Source of the DNA: Branchipolynoe longqiensis
Taxonomy: Eukaryota > Annelida > Polychaeta > Phyllodocida > Polynoidae
NCBI GenBank assembly: GCA_030323885.1
Contig: CM059186.1
Location: forward strand, 155,219,064 to 155,283,063
Direction of reading: 5' to 3'
Length of the DNA: 64,000 nucleotides
Position numbers and translations under genes: made by a program. Shown one piece after another: positions 21,560 to 33,200 of this stretch (within the stretch, counting starts at the first letter, position 1; each line of letters begins with the position of its first letter). The notes under the pieces were generated by a model. It worked only from the letters and a program-made list of their open reading frames with translations. It searched no databases and was not told where the DNA came from.

Positions 21560-24500
21560 TGGAGCTTACTTAAGTGACGTTGTTGTGACTGCTAGTTTGC
21601 TACTGTGTGCACTGATGGAAGAATACATGGGTTGCAGGGTCCGTACGTGCCCTGAAAAGTCTTGAATTCAACCTATTTGGGGTAATTAGTCTTGAAAAGC
21701 CTTGAATTCCACTAAGCTGTCCCCACTGATCTAAATTAGTCTGAAATTGACATTCTTGTCTTCCCCCCCCCCCCCCTCCCCCTGAAATCCAAATGAAAAT
21801 AGTCTTGAATTCCTATCAAAAACAGCCTTGAAATAACCTTTAATCCCATATCTTTAATGTGTACGGACCCTGGGTTTGATACTAGGCCTTGATTCATATT
21901 ACTTGTTCACTGCTGATGTAGATTATATGCATGTATTAGAATGTCTACAGCGCCTTCTATTCTGAGGCGGTCACACATCTGAGTACTGATGACAGTCAAA
22001 GTGGCTTAAATTTGGTGGTCAGACGAGAACTGGTATGTCCGACACAGTTGGTGTATTTGGAACATATTATTGTTGCCATGTGATCTTTACAAAAAACATG
22101 AATTAATTAATTACATTTGTTTAAATAATTATAATTAGTACAGGTTTGTTACGGCATGGAGTTGGTGTTTGGTAACAGCTAGAATTGTGTGAATCATTGC
22201 ATCTATTATCGGAAAGGCAACCGGGGTATAAAACTTATCTTCCTGTTGGATAAGTATCATTTCCGTTACAGGGACAAGGTTTTTAATTAACTGCAGTGAA
22301 GACAAAGTTGGTTTAACGGAGAAAGTATTTGAAATAATGCATTTTAATTGTGGAAGATCATTAAAGCTTCATAATCCGATGGACGCACCCAATTAAAACA
22401 CTTATCTAGATTTTATCCTAAATATGCAACTAAGATACTGGTGCACTTATTAAACAGTTTTGCTGCAGAAAAAGAAATAAGTCAATTTAATAGAATGTTA
22501 CTGTTGATGGCTGTGGTATCTAGCATTTCGGCGTGCACACCAAAATTAATAGGAACGTTTTTAAATATATTAAAATGAACTATAATAAGTTACTTCAAAC
22601 TAAAGCAAGGTTGTTTATAGTTATCAAACTAATACATTAATCTATTAAAAAATATAATCAAAAACTCAAAGCAGTTGGATATATGTACGGGTATGAAGTC
22701 ATGTATTCACTCTCATGAAGTAGAGTAGTTTAATTGTTACTAGTCTGATATTTCATTATTTAAAAAACACAAAATAAATGTTGTTCTTGATATATAGGTA
22801 TGGAACTGTTACCCAAAAAAAAATCCAGCTTCCTTGTTTTAAATTGGCGCTGACCGTATTAAAGCTGCATAGTCCAATGTAAGCATAACATTTTCGAAAC
22901 CAAAACCCTTATTTAGCTTTGATACTGGTTCTCAATATCATTTAAAGTGATTATTCGCCCACCAGTCATCTTAGGTGAAAAGGTAATGTGAACAGATCAG
23001 CTGTAACGACAGGTGGGCAAACTATCTGATAATTCACTTGGATCCATTCTTCTCAGCGTTAAAGCATTCAATATAAAGTTGAGTGGGTGTTTGTTTTTTT
23101 TCAATTTGGGGGAAGCAACAAAAAAAACTTAAAACTTACTGGGGTAGGTATTTTTAAAGCAGATAAACTAAAAATGCAGAACCTTAAAATAAAAATGTAA
23201 TACTGGAATGGTGAATGGGTGGGTTGGAATAATTCTTCTTTAAATTCCTGTGGGAGTGTCGTTAATGAATTAGTCAGTATGATTCTCATTCGGTTTAAAC
23301 TATTGCAATTGTCGGGTTTTAAATGAGTAAACACCATAATATTGATGCATGCGATTAGTCACAGCTATGGCTATCCAGTGGTGCCTAAAATACGCTATAC
23401 CCAGGACGTTGTGGGGGGAAGCCGTTGACTGTATATTCGTACCACAACGTGAACTAATTTTGTGTTTTTAATCATTTACAATAAACTCCACAAAATTTGT
23501 TTTACGGCGTCATCAATTTGCTTTTGATTTTAACACAGATTACCAGCATTTGTTTTGATCTAAATTTTATTCATGTATATTGATTGACCTCTACGTTTCA
23601 CAACTTTTCCATATAAGGAAGAGTAGAACCGTATATTTGTTTACAAAAGGTTTGCTCGAAAAGAATCATTACAAATGTTTGGGAAATTGTTCACATTCAC
23701 ATTATATATTATAAATATATCCGAAAATTACATACTAGCACCTAATGCAAGTAGTCAGAATGACTTCACAAATTGCATGAATACTCAGTACCTTATAACT
23801 ATAGGAAGCACACTCGGGGCGGACATGTTATTTACACACAGTAAACCTTCATAAACTAAGTAACTTAGTTTGTATAAATTTAAAACAATTAATCTAATTT
23901 ATTTTAAAATTCAACAGGAAACAATGCCATACCTCGCAATTCCTTTTGCTTTTCGACATTATGTAGCTTTGGTAATCTGGACGGATGACCTGTTAATTAT
24001 GTTCTGATTCACATCGTGTATATGGGTCATTCTCTAAAACTGGGCACTAATGTGTGACATGGAAACCTTCCAAATAATAGGGGGGAAAAAACAGTCCAAA
24101 TAATAGCAGAATCCATGTTTCTACAAAGGTTGGTATGTTGTGCATATGTGAGAGTTGGGGGTGGGGGGGGAATTCACTTTTTTATTTAGATCTGATACAA
24201 ATTGAGTAACACGTCGATATCACTCGTGTAACATGAAAATCAAAGACCCGTCCAGAACATCATTTTAACATACACAACAAAGTCAAACAAGATTCATTGA
24301 TTACAGTTAAGCAAACAATGTTATGTCTTACAAGAAAAAAGTTTGGCTAAATGCATGGTGTCAATGTGTAAATTTTCACTCTAGCGCAAAATCATACAAG
24401 TATTATTTTGATATCTTTTGTGGAATAAATTCAATACATGTAGAACTGCTAACATACCTAACAGAGGCCACAATAATTATTTTACTTATCAATAAAACAA

Positions 24501-24652
24501 AGACTTAATTATCAGCATCTTAACGTGGAAACCAAATATGTGGTGTCCAGTTTTGGAGAATAACCCATATTCTCTTAGATGATGTAAAACTCCAACAACC
24601 AACCATCGTGTATTACAGTAATGTATGCAGCACTGTCAACAAGTTAATGAGT
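21560..24652. other. Intergenic/3' flank of ATP23, no gene seen
   Basis: AT-rich, with poly-C near 21764 and poly-G near 24161. No exon, RNA gene or bounded element recognised. No canonical AATAAA lies close after the ATP23 stop; the first one I noticed is more than 1 kb away. Confidence 0.4.
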
Positions 24653-24832
24653 GTCGGTGGGGTGATACAAATAGGAAATATTGCGGCTAGAGTGGGAATC
24701 GAACCCACATTTCTTGCATTCCGTGCCAGTGCGCTGACCATACACCACCTAAGTTCCCTGCTGTCACCACCCTACCCACGCCTACCTGGCTATGTGGCTC
24801 CTTGCCTCAGAGGTAAGTGCAGACTAATACAT
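24653..24832 (-). repeat. tRNA-derived SINE (family B), diverged copy
   Basis: Shares the tRNA-like core (GTGGGTTCGATTCCCACTC on the minus strand) and the body CCCACGCCTACCTGGCTATG with the copies at 14.8-15.3 kb, with more substitutions. Confidence 0.7.
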
Positions 24833-24929
24833 GAGCTTAGATCCATCGAGGTGTCCGCAAATTTACTATGTAGCAGGTGCCACATGGTAAATATTTCCAA
24901 TGTAACACTTCACCCAGCCAAGCCCTTAT

Positions 24930-25683
24930 AGGGCCTGTCACACTACGACCTATGGCGTTAGCGGTTTTCGACCATACACCATCATAGGTTATGCATAGGT
25001 CGTATACGCTCTTCATAGGTCGAGCCGCCAAAAAGATTTTGTGCATGTTCAACCTATGCTGGCGTATGGCTCATAGGTTGCTCATATGGTAGCCGTATGC
25101 CGGCATAGGTTAGGGGTAGGTCAGCATAGGTTAGCCGTACATTGAGCCTCGTATCTCTGGCGTATGTAGCGTTCGCCTAGCGTACAGGTAAAGGGGCTGT
25201 CACACTACGACGTATAGCGTTAACGTATGCCGACGTATGCGCTTTTCGACCAACACGTCAGCATACGCCGTCATAGGTTACGCATAGGTCCTATACGCTT
25301 TTCACGTCGAGCCGCCAATAATAATTTTGTGCATGTTCAAAATGTTAAACCTATGCCGGCGTGTGGCTCATACGATGGGCGTACGTCGGCATAGGTTACG
25401 CATACTGTGGCCATACGTCGGCGTAGGTTACTCATACGCTAGACATGTCACCTGTAACCGTCAACAAGCGTCCCAGTACGCTGGGTATAGGTCATCATAC
25501 GCTTTGCATACACCGTCATAGGTTAGGCATAGGCTATGCGTATGCTTCATATGTCGCTGGGACCTCCCACATATGTCGCTGGGACCTCCCACAGTGCAAA
25601 AGGGTCGGCTTATCTCGACCTATAACGATTTTCAAATTATTGCGTCATGTTACGCATACGCCGCCGTAATGTGACAGGCCCTT
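24930..25683. mobile_element. Non-autonomous TIR element rich in CATAGGT/CGTATG motifs
   Basis: Ends carry an inverted repeat, AGGGCCTGTCACAC at the left and GTGACAGGCCCTT at the right. The interior is made of short imperfect repeats of CATAGGT, GGCGTATG and GCATACG in both orientations. A second internal start, GGGGCTGTCACACTACGACG, lies at 25193, so it is a partial tandem duplication of a smaller unit. A shorter element with the same type of ends is at 48946-49157. No coding frame. Confidence 0.75.
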
Positions 25684-25855
25684 AAAGGGCAGACTGTCAA
25701 TGGTACGACAAACACGTTGGTTGCCAATGTAACGTCCGAGATACCAACGTTGGTGTTCACCCAGCTCTAGGTAGACCTCTGATCCTGCTAGAGTGTGCAG
25801 GTGGACAGCACAGTGCTACGCATAACATAGAAATTGGTTTATATCTATATAATGT

Positions 25856-26186
25856 ACCAGACACGGTGGCCAAATCGGTAGAGCGCAGGCGTCCCGTGCA
25901 GAAGATCGGGAATTCGAATCTCGGCCAAGTCAAACGAATGACGTATATAATGGATACTTGTCGCCACTTAGCCTATCGGTTGGCATTAATAGGAGAGGGC
26001 AAGGACTGGCTAGCTCGTTGTCAGGATAACGTGACTGAGTTGGATGTCAGGTCATGATGTTGGCAGCCTGGTCTCCCAGTGTGGCAGCACTATAAAGTTG
26101 CCATGAGTGGGCACTGTCACAAGCCGTCGTGATGATGTGACCTTAGATGTTGCCATGACGTCAAACTCCAACAATCAATCAATCAA
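25856..26186 (+). repeat. tRNA-derived SINE (family C), complete-looking copy
   Basis: tRNA-like head CGGTGGCCAAATCGGTAGAG with box B GGGAATTCGAATCTCGG, then a body with GGATAACGTGACTGAGTTGG, GCAGCACTATAAAGTTGCCA and AGATGTTGCCATGACGTC, ending in an (ATCA)n tail (CAATCAATCAATCAAC). The copy at 58888-59141 matches throughout. Pieces of the family occur at 36636-36940, 47222-47830, 49700-49900 and 59855-59910. Confidence 0.8.
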
Positions 26187-29035
26187 CATCTATATAATAT
26201 ATATCCTATATATCGAATATTTACCAGTACAATTTGAAAAACAAACTAGGACACGAACCATATCAAGTTTGGTCATCAGGAGCCATGTATATATGGGTTG
26301 AAAGTACAGAACAGAGATTCTCACCATGCTTCTGGCGTCACCATACTTGCAAACACGCCAAGTTACAGCTTCAGTCTTTCCTTAGAGATCAGCGGACAGT
26401 AACCGGGAATACACGTATTAACACTTTGGTCATAGCTCTATTTGTGGGGAACTTCTTACTCGAGATCACATGACACTGCCCCCGACAGTTAATTCATACA
26501 GCCCGATCATGCTCTCATTTGTCAGGACCCTAGTCTTAGTTACCATGGGCTGGTGGGAATGTGGTGTCTACTTACAAAGTACCGAGGGGACAATTTGCGC
26601 TCTCGCAAGTGACCTGTCCATCCCTAAGTTATAGCTTCAGCTGTTCGATTTGTATTGTAGACAACTAACTTTAGTTTTTTAAATATATTTATAGTGTATA
26701 CAACTAATAAATTGAAAGTTTAATACATCATTTAAAATAATTAAGCAACATTATTTCTCATGACATAGCTATTTGGTTGCACTAACCACATGCAAGCACA
26801 CGCAATATTTACACATAACATGATGTTATTTACAACTGCCTATCCCAGACTGGTGAAATCGGGCTTATTCAGGACATACATGGACAGCATATATATCTTA
26901 CAGTATACACAATCCGCTGTGTGTCGTAGAAATGCAAAAGCACAAAGTCTAAAAGACTATAATCTCACCGATCAATAGAAAATATCCAATCTGGAAGCAT
27001 TACATCACTTTGTATAACTATCTAGTATATACAGCAGTCGAGAAAATGTTTCAGTAGCTGTCGGCAACTGCCTTAATGCCGTTGGTAATTGGAATATTGA
27101 CCAGCACTACTCTTGAGGCGGGGGAAATACTCAAATATGAATAAATGCACCGAGCGGTTGTTCACCAGGATATATTATATACACTGCTGATCAGTTTATG
27201 GGCACCAACATTTATATTTATCATGTTTACTACCACCTATAGTAGATGGTATGTGCTGCAATTTGTAAACATTCTGAGATTTTATTGGCCAACACAGGTA
27301 TCCTATAATGGTACACCTTGTTAATTTGGTAGCTCGATGTTACATGAATATCTGTAAATGCCTCAGATATGGGAATCGAAAGATGAGATCTTGCCACCAT
27401 TCAAGTGTATTTACATTTAATCTCAATATCAAGATTATATGTATAACATGTTTATGTAAATTATCTCAAAATTAGCCTAGTCAGCTAAGAAAATATATAT
27501 GTTTACACTCATTTGAGAATAATTTGGTAACCTTGTTCAATAATTTAAATGGAAAATATACTCACATGTGCACACAAGAATAAATGATAACACTTCGTTC
27601 CAACCTTCTTCATAGATATATATGTTTTTGGTAACAGAAAAATCACACTAGTATTAGGTGAATCGCAATATTTAGAATGGATACTTTTATTTTATATAAG
27701 TTTATCACTTTTATAGGGTCACATTAAAATTCTGAGAGATTTATGAAATCTCAGATGTGATTTTGAAGGCTAAATTTGTTAAAAATGCCAGTAAAATTTA
27801 AACTCACAAAACAGTTAAAATTACAGTAGGTGATATATAATCCAGTTGTTAAGGAGACTACAATTTTGTTGTGCTTTACATTGCATTAACAAACTTTAGT
27901 TGATAAACAGATTGGTTAGATATATACATGTATACCATCACAAGATATCATCAAGAGTTAGCGTGGAAATTAATCATTTGACATGATGGATGTTTTAAAG
28001 TTTGTGAATGGCTAGAATATATATATATATTCCTGTTTATATGAATAATTAATATGGATTCATTCAAGTAATAGATAATGGACTTGTTCTCAAGTTTACT
28101 ATTTGGAATGTACATATTTGGTTATTTTATCATCAGCGACTTACATGCCAGATTTAACCTTTGGTACGAACAAGGCAAGTAAAAAGTAAAAAGAATAATG
28201 GCATTTAAATTACCGATGTTGCAGAGGCAACATATTTTAAAGAATGTCTTAGGTTAGGTACACACTAGGTTACACCCGTCACAGTTAGCATACAATATTT
28301 GCTGACCAGCAGTGTTAAAGCTCTGACTAAACGTCACACAGCCTCAATTATAACCAATGACGTAGCATTCCCATAAACGTATTACCATTTGCCAGGCTCG
28401 AAGAGCGTCCATCAGCAACGTACAGTAATGCTTATTGCCGTTTTTGCTAAGCTCACCAGTAGAGTGATATTTAAACGGCAACACCCAAGCAAACTGCACA
28501 TTTAAAAAAAATTCCTACACAATTAAGTAAATGCATTGATCAATAAATAGTATGAGCGTTACATTCTAAAATACCCTTCACCACCGTACAAGATAATAGT
28601 CAGTTGCATAATCTGCTGGTTGAATTCTTACCCCCATTTCTTTTTAATCATTAAATACACAACTTAGCCAATTATAGTCTACTGTTCAGAGTAACGTTAT
28701 GATAAATTACTAACTTTGGAGATGCTAGTAGTGCAAGCATGAGAAATAATGTGTGTATGTACACCAGTTAAAGCTAGGTGTAATAAGCCCTTGCTATGGC
28801 CAGTCAATCTGTACATCCTTATTGTATAAGAATGTTAAAATTTACTGGTTAATAAGACTTATTAGGGGGTATGGGGCAACCTCCAAAGAAATGAGGAATG
28901 AGTACACTGATATCTAAGTTTAGAAACATAAGATCAAATCAAATGAAGTAGATGTTTTGGGTTAGAAAATATTATGATTTCATCGAATTATGCAACTTGA
29001 ATGTGACCGTTTAAATGTGCCATGCTAAATGACGA
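26187..29035. other. 3' flank of DAG1, no gene seen
   Basis: AT-rich with a short (TA)n run near 28018-28030. It includes the presumed DAG1 3' UTR next to 29036. No other exon or element recognised. Confidence 0.4.
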
Positions 29036-30270
29036 TCAGGCATCGGAAGAGGACGGCTGGGGAGTGTACGGTGGTGGCAGGCGGTAGGACGGCGGTGGGC
29101 GGGCATACACACCCGCAGCTCCCGTTTCGCTGGCATAGTCGGGCGGTGGCGAAATGCTAGCTCCGTCGAATTCATCACTATCGTCATAAAAGAGGCTGTA
29201 CTCGGCAGGCACTCGATATGGCGGCGGGCGCGCTGGAGGGCAGCGGGCGGCTGGAGCCGGGAAGGCGTCGTTCACGATGCCGCCGTCCTGCGTCAGCACC
29301 AGCGGCCGGCTGGGTTTCCCGGCATGCAAGTGGCGCATTTCCAACTCACTCTCCAGCAGCACCGGGTGGCGGTCATGCGCAAAGATGGGCTTTTCGTCGT
29401 CCAGTAGCAGCCGACCGGCCAGGCGGCGCCGGCGCTGCAGGCAGATGCAGACGATCAGCGAAACAAGCAGTAACAGAGCGACGGCGACGGCTGGAAGCAC
29501 CGTTTTGTAGTAGATGGAGGAATCTGTCGTCTCACCATATGTGTTTGGTGGTGCGATTGGGGGTTTCTGCGGCGGAATTGGCAATTGCGGAGCGCAGGCG
29601 CCCTCATAGCGGAGTCCCACGTCGAGGATGTTGTAGCGCGGGAAGACGGCGCGCCGAAAGTCCGGGTGCACCCTGCCGCCAGCGCTGAGCTTCGTAAACA
29701 GGCGCTGCGCCGTTTCCTTCTCACACCTCACGCGTGACAACGTGTTATTGCTCCAATGTACCGCCACCGACCCACTCGTCACGTTGGTCACTGTCATCGC
29801 CGTTGGGAGCTTATCGCCATAGAACCTGGCAATGGTAGCCATGAGCTGTATTAGGTTGTTGGTCACGTTAACAAACGACTGGTAGTCTTCAATTACTGTC
29901 ACCACAAACTGGTGCGTTAGGTTCGCGTATGACGTCACGTCAATGAGGATTCTGAACGCATCATATGCTTCTAAACCTAGCCGGTCTTCAGCCACAAGCA
30001 CAAATTCCATCTCAGCGTCCACCAGAGGGAGATCCTTCCTGAGAGGTATGCCTAAAATGGTCTGCGTATCGGCGTCAAACTGCACCCAGGAATCAGCGGC
30101 GAGTTCTTTTCTGGTCAGACTCAACAATGATAACTTCAGCGATAAAGTGTTTCCATCCTCCTGGTCCAAGAAGGTGTCCGCTGGGATTCGATACTCAAAA
30201 TAGACGCCCAGTCTGGTATTGAGCTGGTCAATCGGGTTTCTCAGCTGTGGTCGATGGTTCAGCACTGGAG
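29036..30270 (-). CDS. DAG1: DAG1 exon 4 (second cadherin-like domain, beta-dystroglycan, stop)
   Basis: Acceptor ATATCTTTTCAG, start in phase 1, stop TGA at 29036-29038. Holds the second cadherin-like domain, the Gly-Ser autoproteolysis site (codons at about 29768-29773), the Cys pair (residues 1364 and 1407) expected to form the beta-chain disulfide, the TM helix and the Pro-rich cytoplasmic tail with several PPxY-like motifs (PPPY, PPSY, PPDY). Confidence 0.95.
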
Positions 30271-33200
30271 CTGAAAAGATATATGCAAAATAAATATAGT
30301 GAAATGTGTAAACAATCATACATTAGCAAGATCAATAGCTCAAATATTTTCTCATGAATGATAAAGTATTACTTCTGCTAAATTTTATAGTATGGTACAT
30401 TTACAATGTCCTTACATAATAGTTTCATCTAAGGTAAATTTTTGTTTTAGAATTGTTTTATGGTTTCAAGATGTACTGGTCAATAGAATCTGGGGGAAAT
30501 TATCCTAAGAATATGGCCTTAAATTTGAGAAACAAGAGAAACTCTTACTTGTTACTACAGTCAGGGGGCTGCTTGTCGTCGCTGCTGTATCCACAGTGGT
30601 TGAGAACCATGTTGTAGCTGCAGGAGATTCACTGGTCAGTGAAGTTATGCCGCTGTGGAGAGTAGCCAGCACTTTGCGTGAGAGTGAAGGAATCAAAGGA
30701 ATCGATGTCAGAAGAGGTGGCTCAGATGTCAGCAAAGGCTCTGGTGAGGACACCTGATCGGCTAATGATGCCATTGATGTTATGGCGGGTGCCAGTGAAA
30801 CAACTGGGGCAGGTACCAGTGAAATAACTGGAGTGGGTACCAGTGAAACAACTGGGGTTGAAGAGTGCAGCACCGATAGAGTTTGTGGTGTGAGAATCAC
30901 TTCAAAAGTACTACTAGCAAGAACTGATAAGCTCTTTGAGCTTTTGTCAGTAACTGTTGGCATGACGGTGTCTAGCGTCTGTAAAGCAGTTGGTGACTCT
31001 GATAGCAATGTCCTTATGGTACTCCTGTTTTGTACGATAGTAGCAGGTGGTGCTGTACTCACATATGAACCAATTGTTACAAAGTCCAGAGTCTGACCAC
31101 GAGACGGTGTCTGTGAGACGAGATTTGCAACTGATTTTGCAGGCGTTGGATATAGAGTAGCTGAGCGTGATGATGCCAGAGTTGATAATGGTGTCGGTGA
31201 TATAGCAGATGAAGGCATTTGTGATGGCTCTTGTGGTATTGCTACAACACGCTGAATTAGTGACAATGTCTCTGATCCTGGGAGGATTCCAGAGGAAGAG
31301 ATCAAATTCGTGGAAACTTTACTTGTTACCGTTGATACAGCAGTTGATGAACTCTCAGCCCAGGGGGACAATGATGGAAGTACTGGGGATATTATATTAG
31401 TTACCGATGACGTGGCATATGGTAGTGATGAAGTGGAATCGACAAATTGTGAAACTGGAAAATGGGCTGACAAAGCCATGCTAGTAGCTTTACTTTCAAA
31501 GATACTTATGGAATTTAATACTCGATCAACGTTTCTGGGAGTTAATGTTTTGATCATCACAGCGGTTTCATCTGTTATTGAAGAAGACGTACGTGATAGA
31601 TAGACCAAAGTGGATGAAGATGGAAATTTCTCTGTAGAGGAACTTGATGACAGTAAAACAGAAGCTACTTTTATCATCCAATCTGATTCAGACTCCCTGG
31701 AAGTTGCTATTGCGAGATGTACTGATTCCTTAACAGAGTTTGGCAGACTTTCTATGGCTGTGAAAATGCTTGAATCTATAGATGATTTCAATAGGGAAGT
31801 TGGGCTAAGTACTTCATCAATGGTTGACAACACAAAACCAAAAGTGTCCTGCTCCGAATTTCCTGACGTCTTAACTGGAGTCACACTTGATGAGGGTGGT
31901 GGTGCGATACGTAAAATTGGAACATCTGTTGGCAAGATTGTTCTAGAGGTTTTTGAGTGCATAGATAGCATAGGTGTCGGTAGGATATCGAATGAAGGAA
32001 TATTTGACTCATCTACTGCCAGGGTTGTTCTGGAAGGTAGCATAGGTGTCTCTAGAATACCAGATGAGGGAATATTTGACCCATCTATTGCCAAGGTTGT
32101 TCTAGAAGGTAGCGTAGATGTCGGTAGGATACCGGATGAAGGAAAATTTGACACATCTATTGCCAAGTTGGTTCTGGAAGGTAGCGTAGGTGTCAGTAGG
32201 ATACCAGATGTGGGAGTATTTGACTCATCTAATGCCACAGTTGTTCTGGAATGTAGCGTAGGTGTCAGTAGGATACCAGATGAGGGAGTATTTGACTCAT
32301 CTAATGCCACAGTTGTTCTGGAATGTAGCGTAGGTGTCAGGAGTATACCAGATGAGGGAATATTTGACCCATCTATTGGTACGGTTGTTCTGGAAGGTAG
32401 TGTAGGTGTCGAAAGAATAACGGATGAGGGAATAGTTGACCCATCTATTGGTACGGTTGTTCTGGAAGGTAGTGTAGGTGTCGGTAGAATAACGGATGAG
32501 GGAATAGTTGACTCATCTATTGCCATGGTTGTTCTAGAAGGTTGTGACTGCAATGCCAGCATGCTTAATGTGTGGCTTGGGAGCGGTGTCTCTAGAATAT
32601 TGGGTGTTTTAATACTGGTCTCCAAACTAAAAGGCGATGGTAGACCATCAGTTGATGAAGGACTTGACATAGTGGTTGCTGAGAGCTCCAGAGTAGTAGA
32701 ACGGTCTGGAAGAAAAGAGGATGGGGTGGGAACTGGTCTTGTAGACACCATGGATGTGTCAAATGAAGTTAGAAAAACTGGCAAAACAGAGCTTAAGACT
32801 TCAGCAGCTTGCGAAAAGTCTCCAATTGCCTTTGCAGTAGATCCAGTTGCCATTTCTGTGCTTGACATCTTAACAAATGTTAAGAGCTGCTTATCTTCTA
32901 CCGATGCCACGGATGTAGAAAATATGTTGACTGATGGGAATAGCCATTTATATATAAGAGTGGTCGATGCAGCTGAACCAGCAGAGGGTGGCAGCGAAGT
33001 CTGAGACAGCAGTGGCACCAAACTTGTTGTTTCAAGCAAAGAGACTGTCAAAACATCAGTAACCCGCGATGGTACACTAGGTGGCAAGGTGGGTGTAGCC
33101 ATGGGTGTTGCTCCGGCCTGGCGTTTTTGGCGGGACAATTTGCGGAGAAACTCGGGTAGAAGGGTTTTTGTGATCAGCCAGCCAATCAACTGGTACCCAA

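Noticed and set aside
21760..21780. Poly-C/poly-G runs (also 15778, 35570, 35731, 36407, 59550) as regulatory sites
   Set aside because: They occur at many non-genic positions and look like ordinary homopolymer tracts of this genome.
29218..29688. 156-codon plus-strand frame rich in Arg and Ala
   Set aside because: Antisense of the GC-rich dystroglycan cytoplasmic tail; low-complexity composition is the expected shadow.
31610..33004. 464-codon open frame on the plus strand
   Set aside because: It is the exact antisense of the repetitive DAG1 mucin exon; the 72-bp in-frame repeat keeps the opposite strand free of stops. No start context, domains or splice logic of its own.
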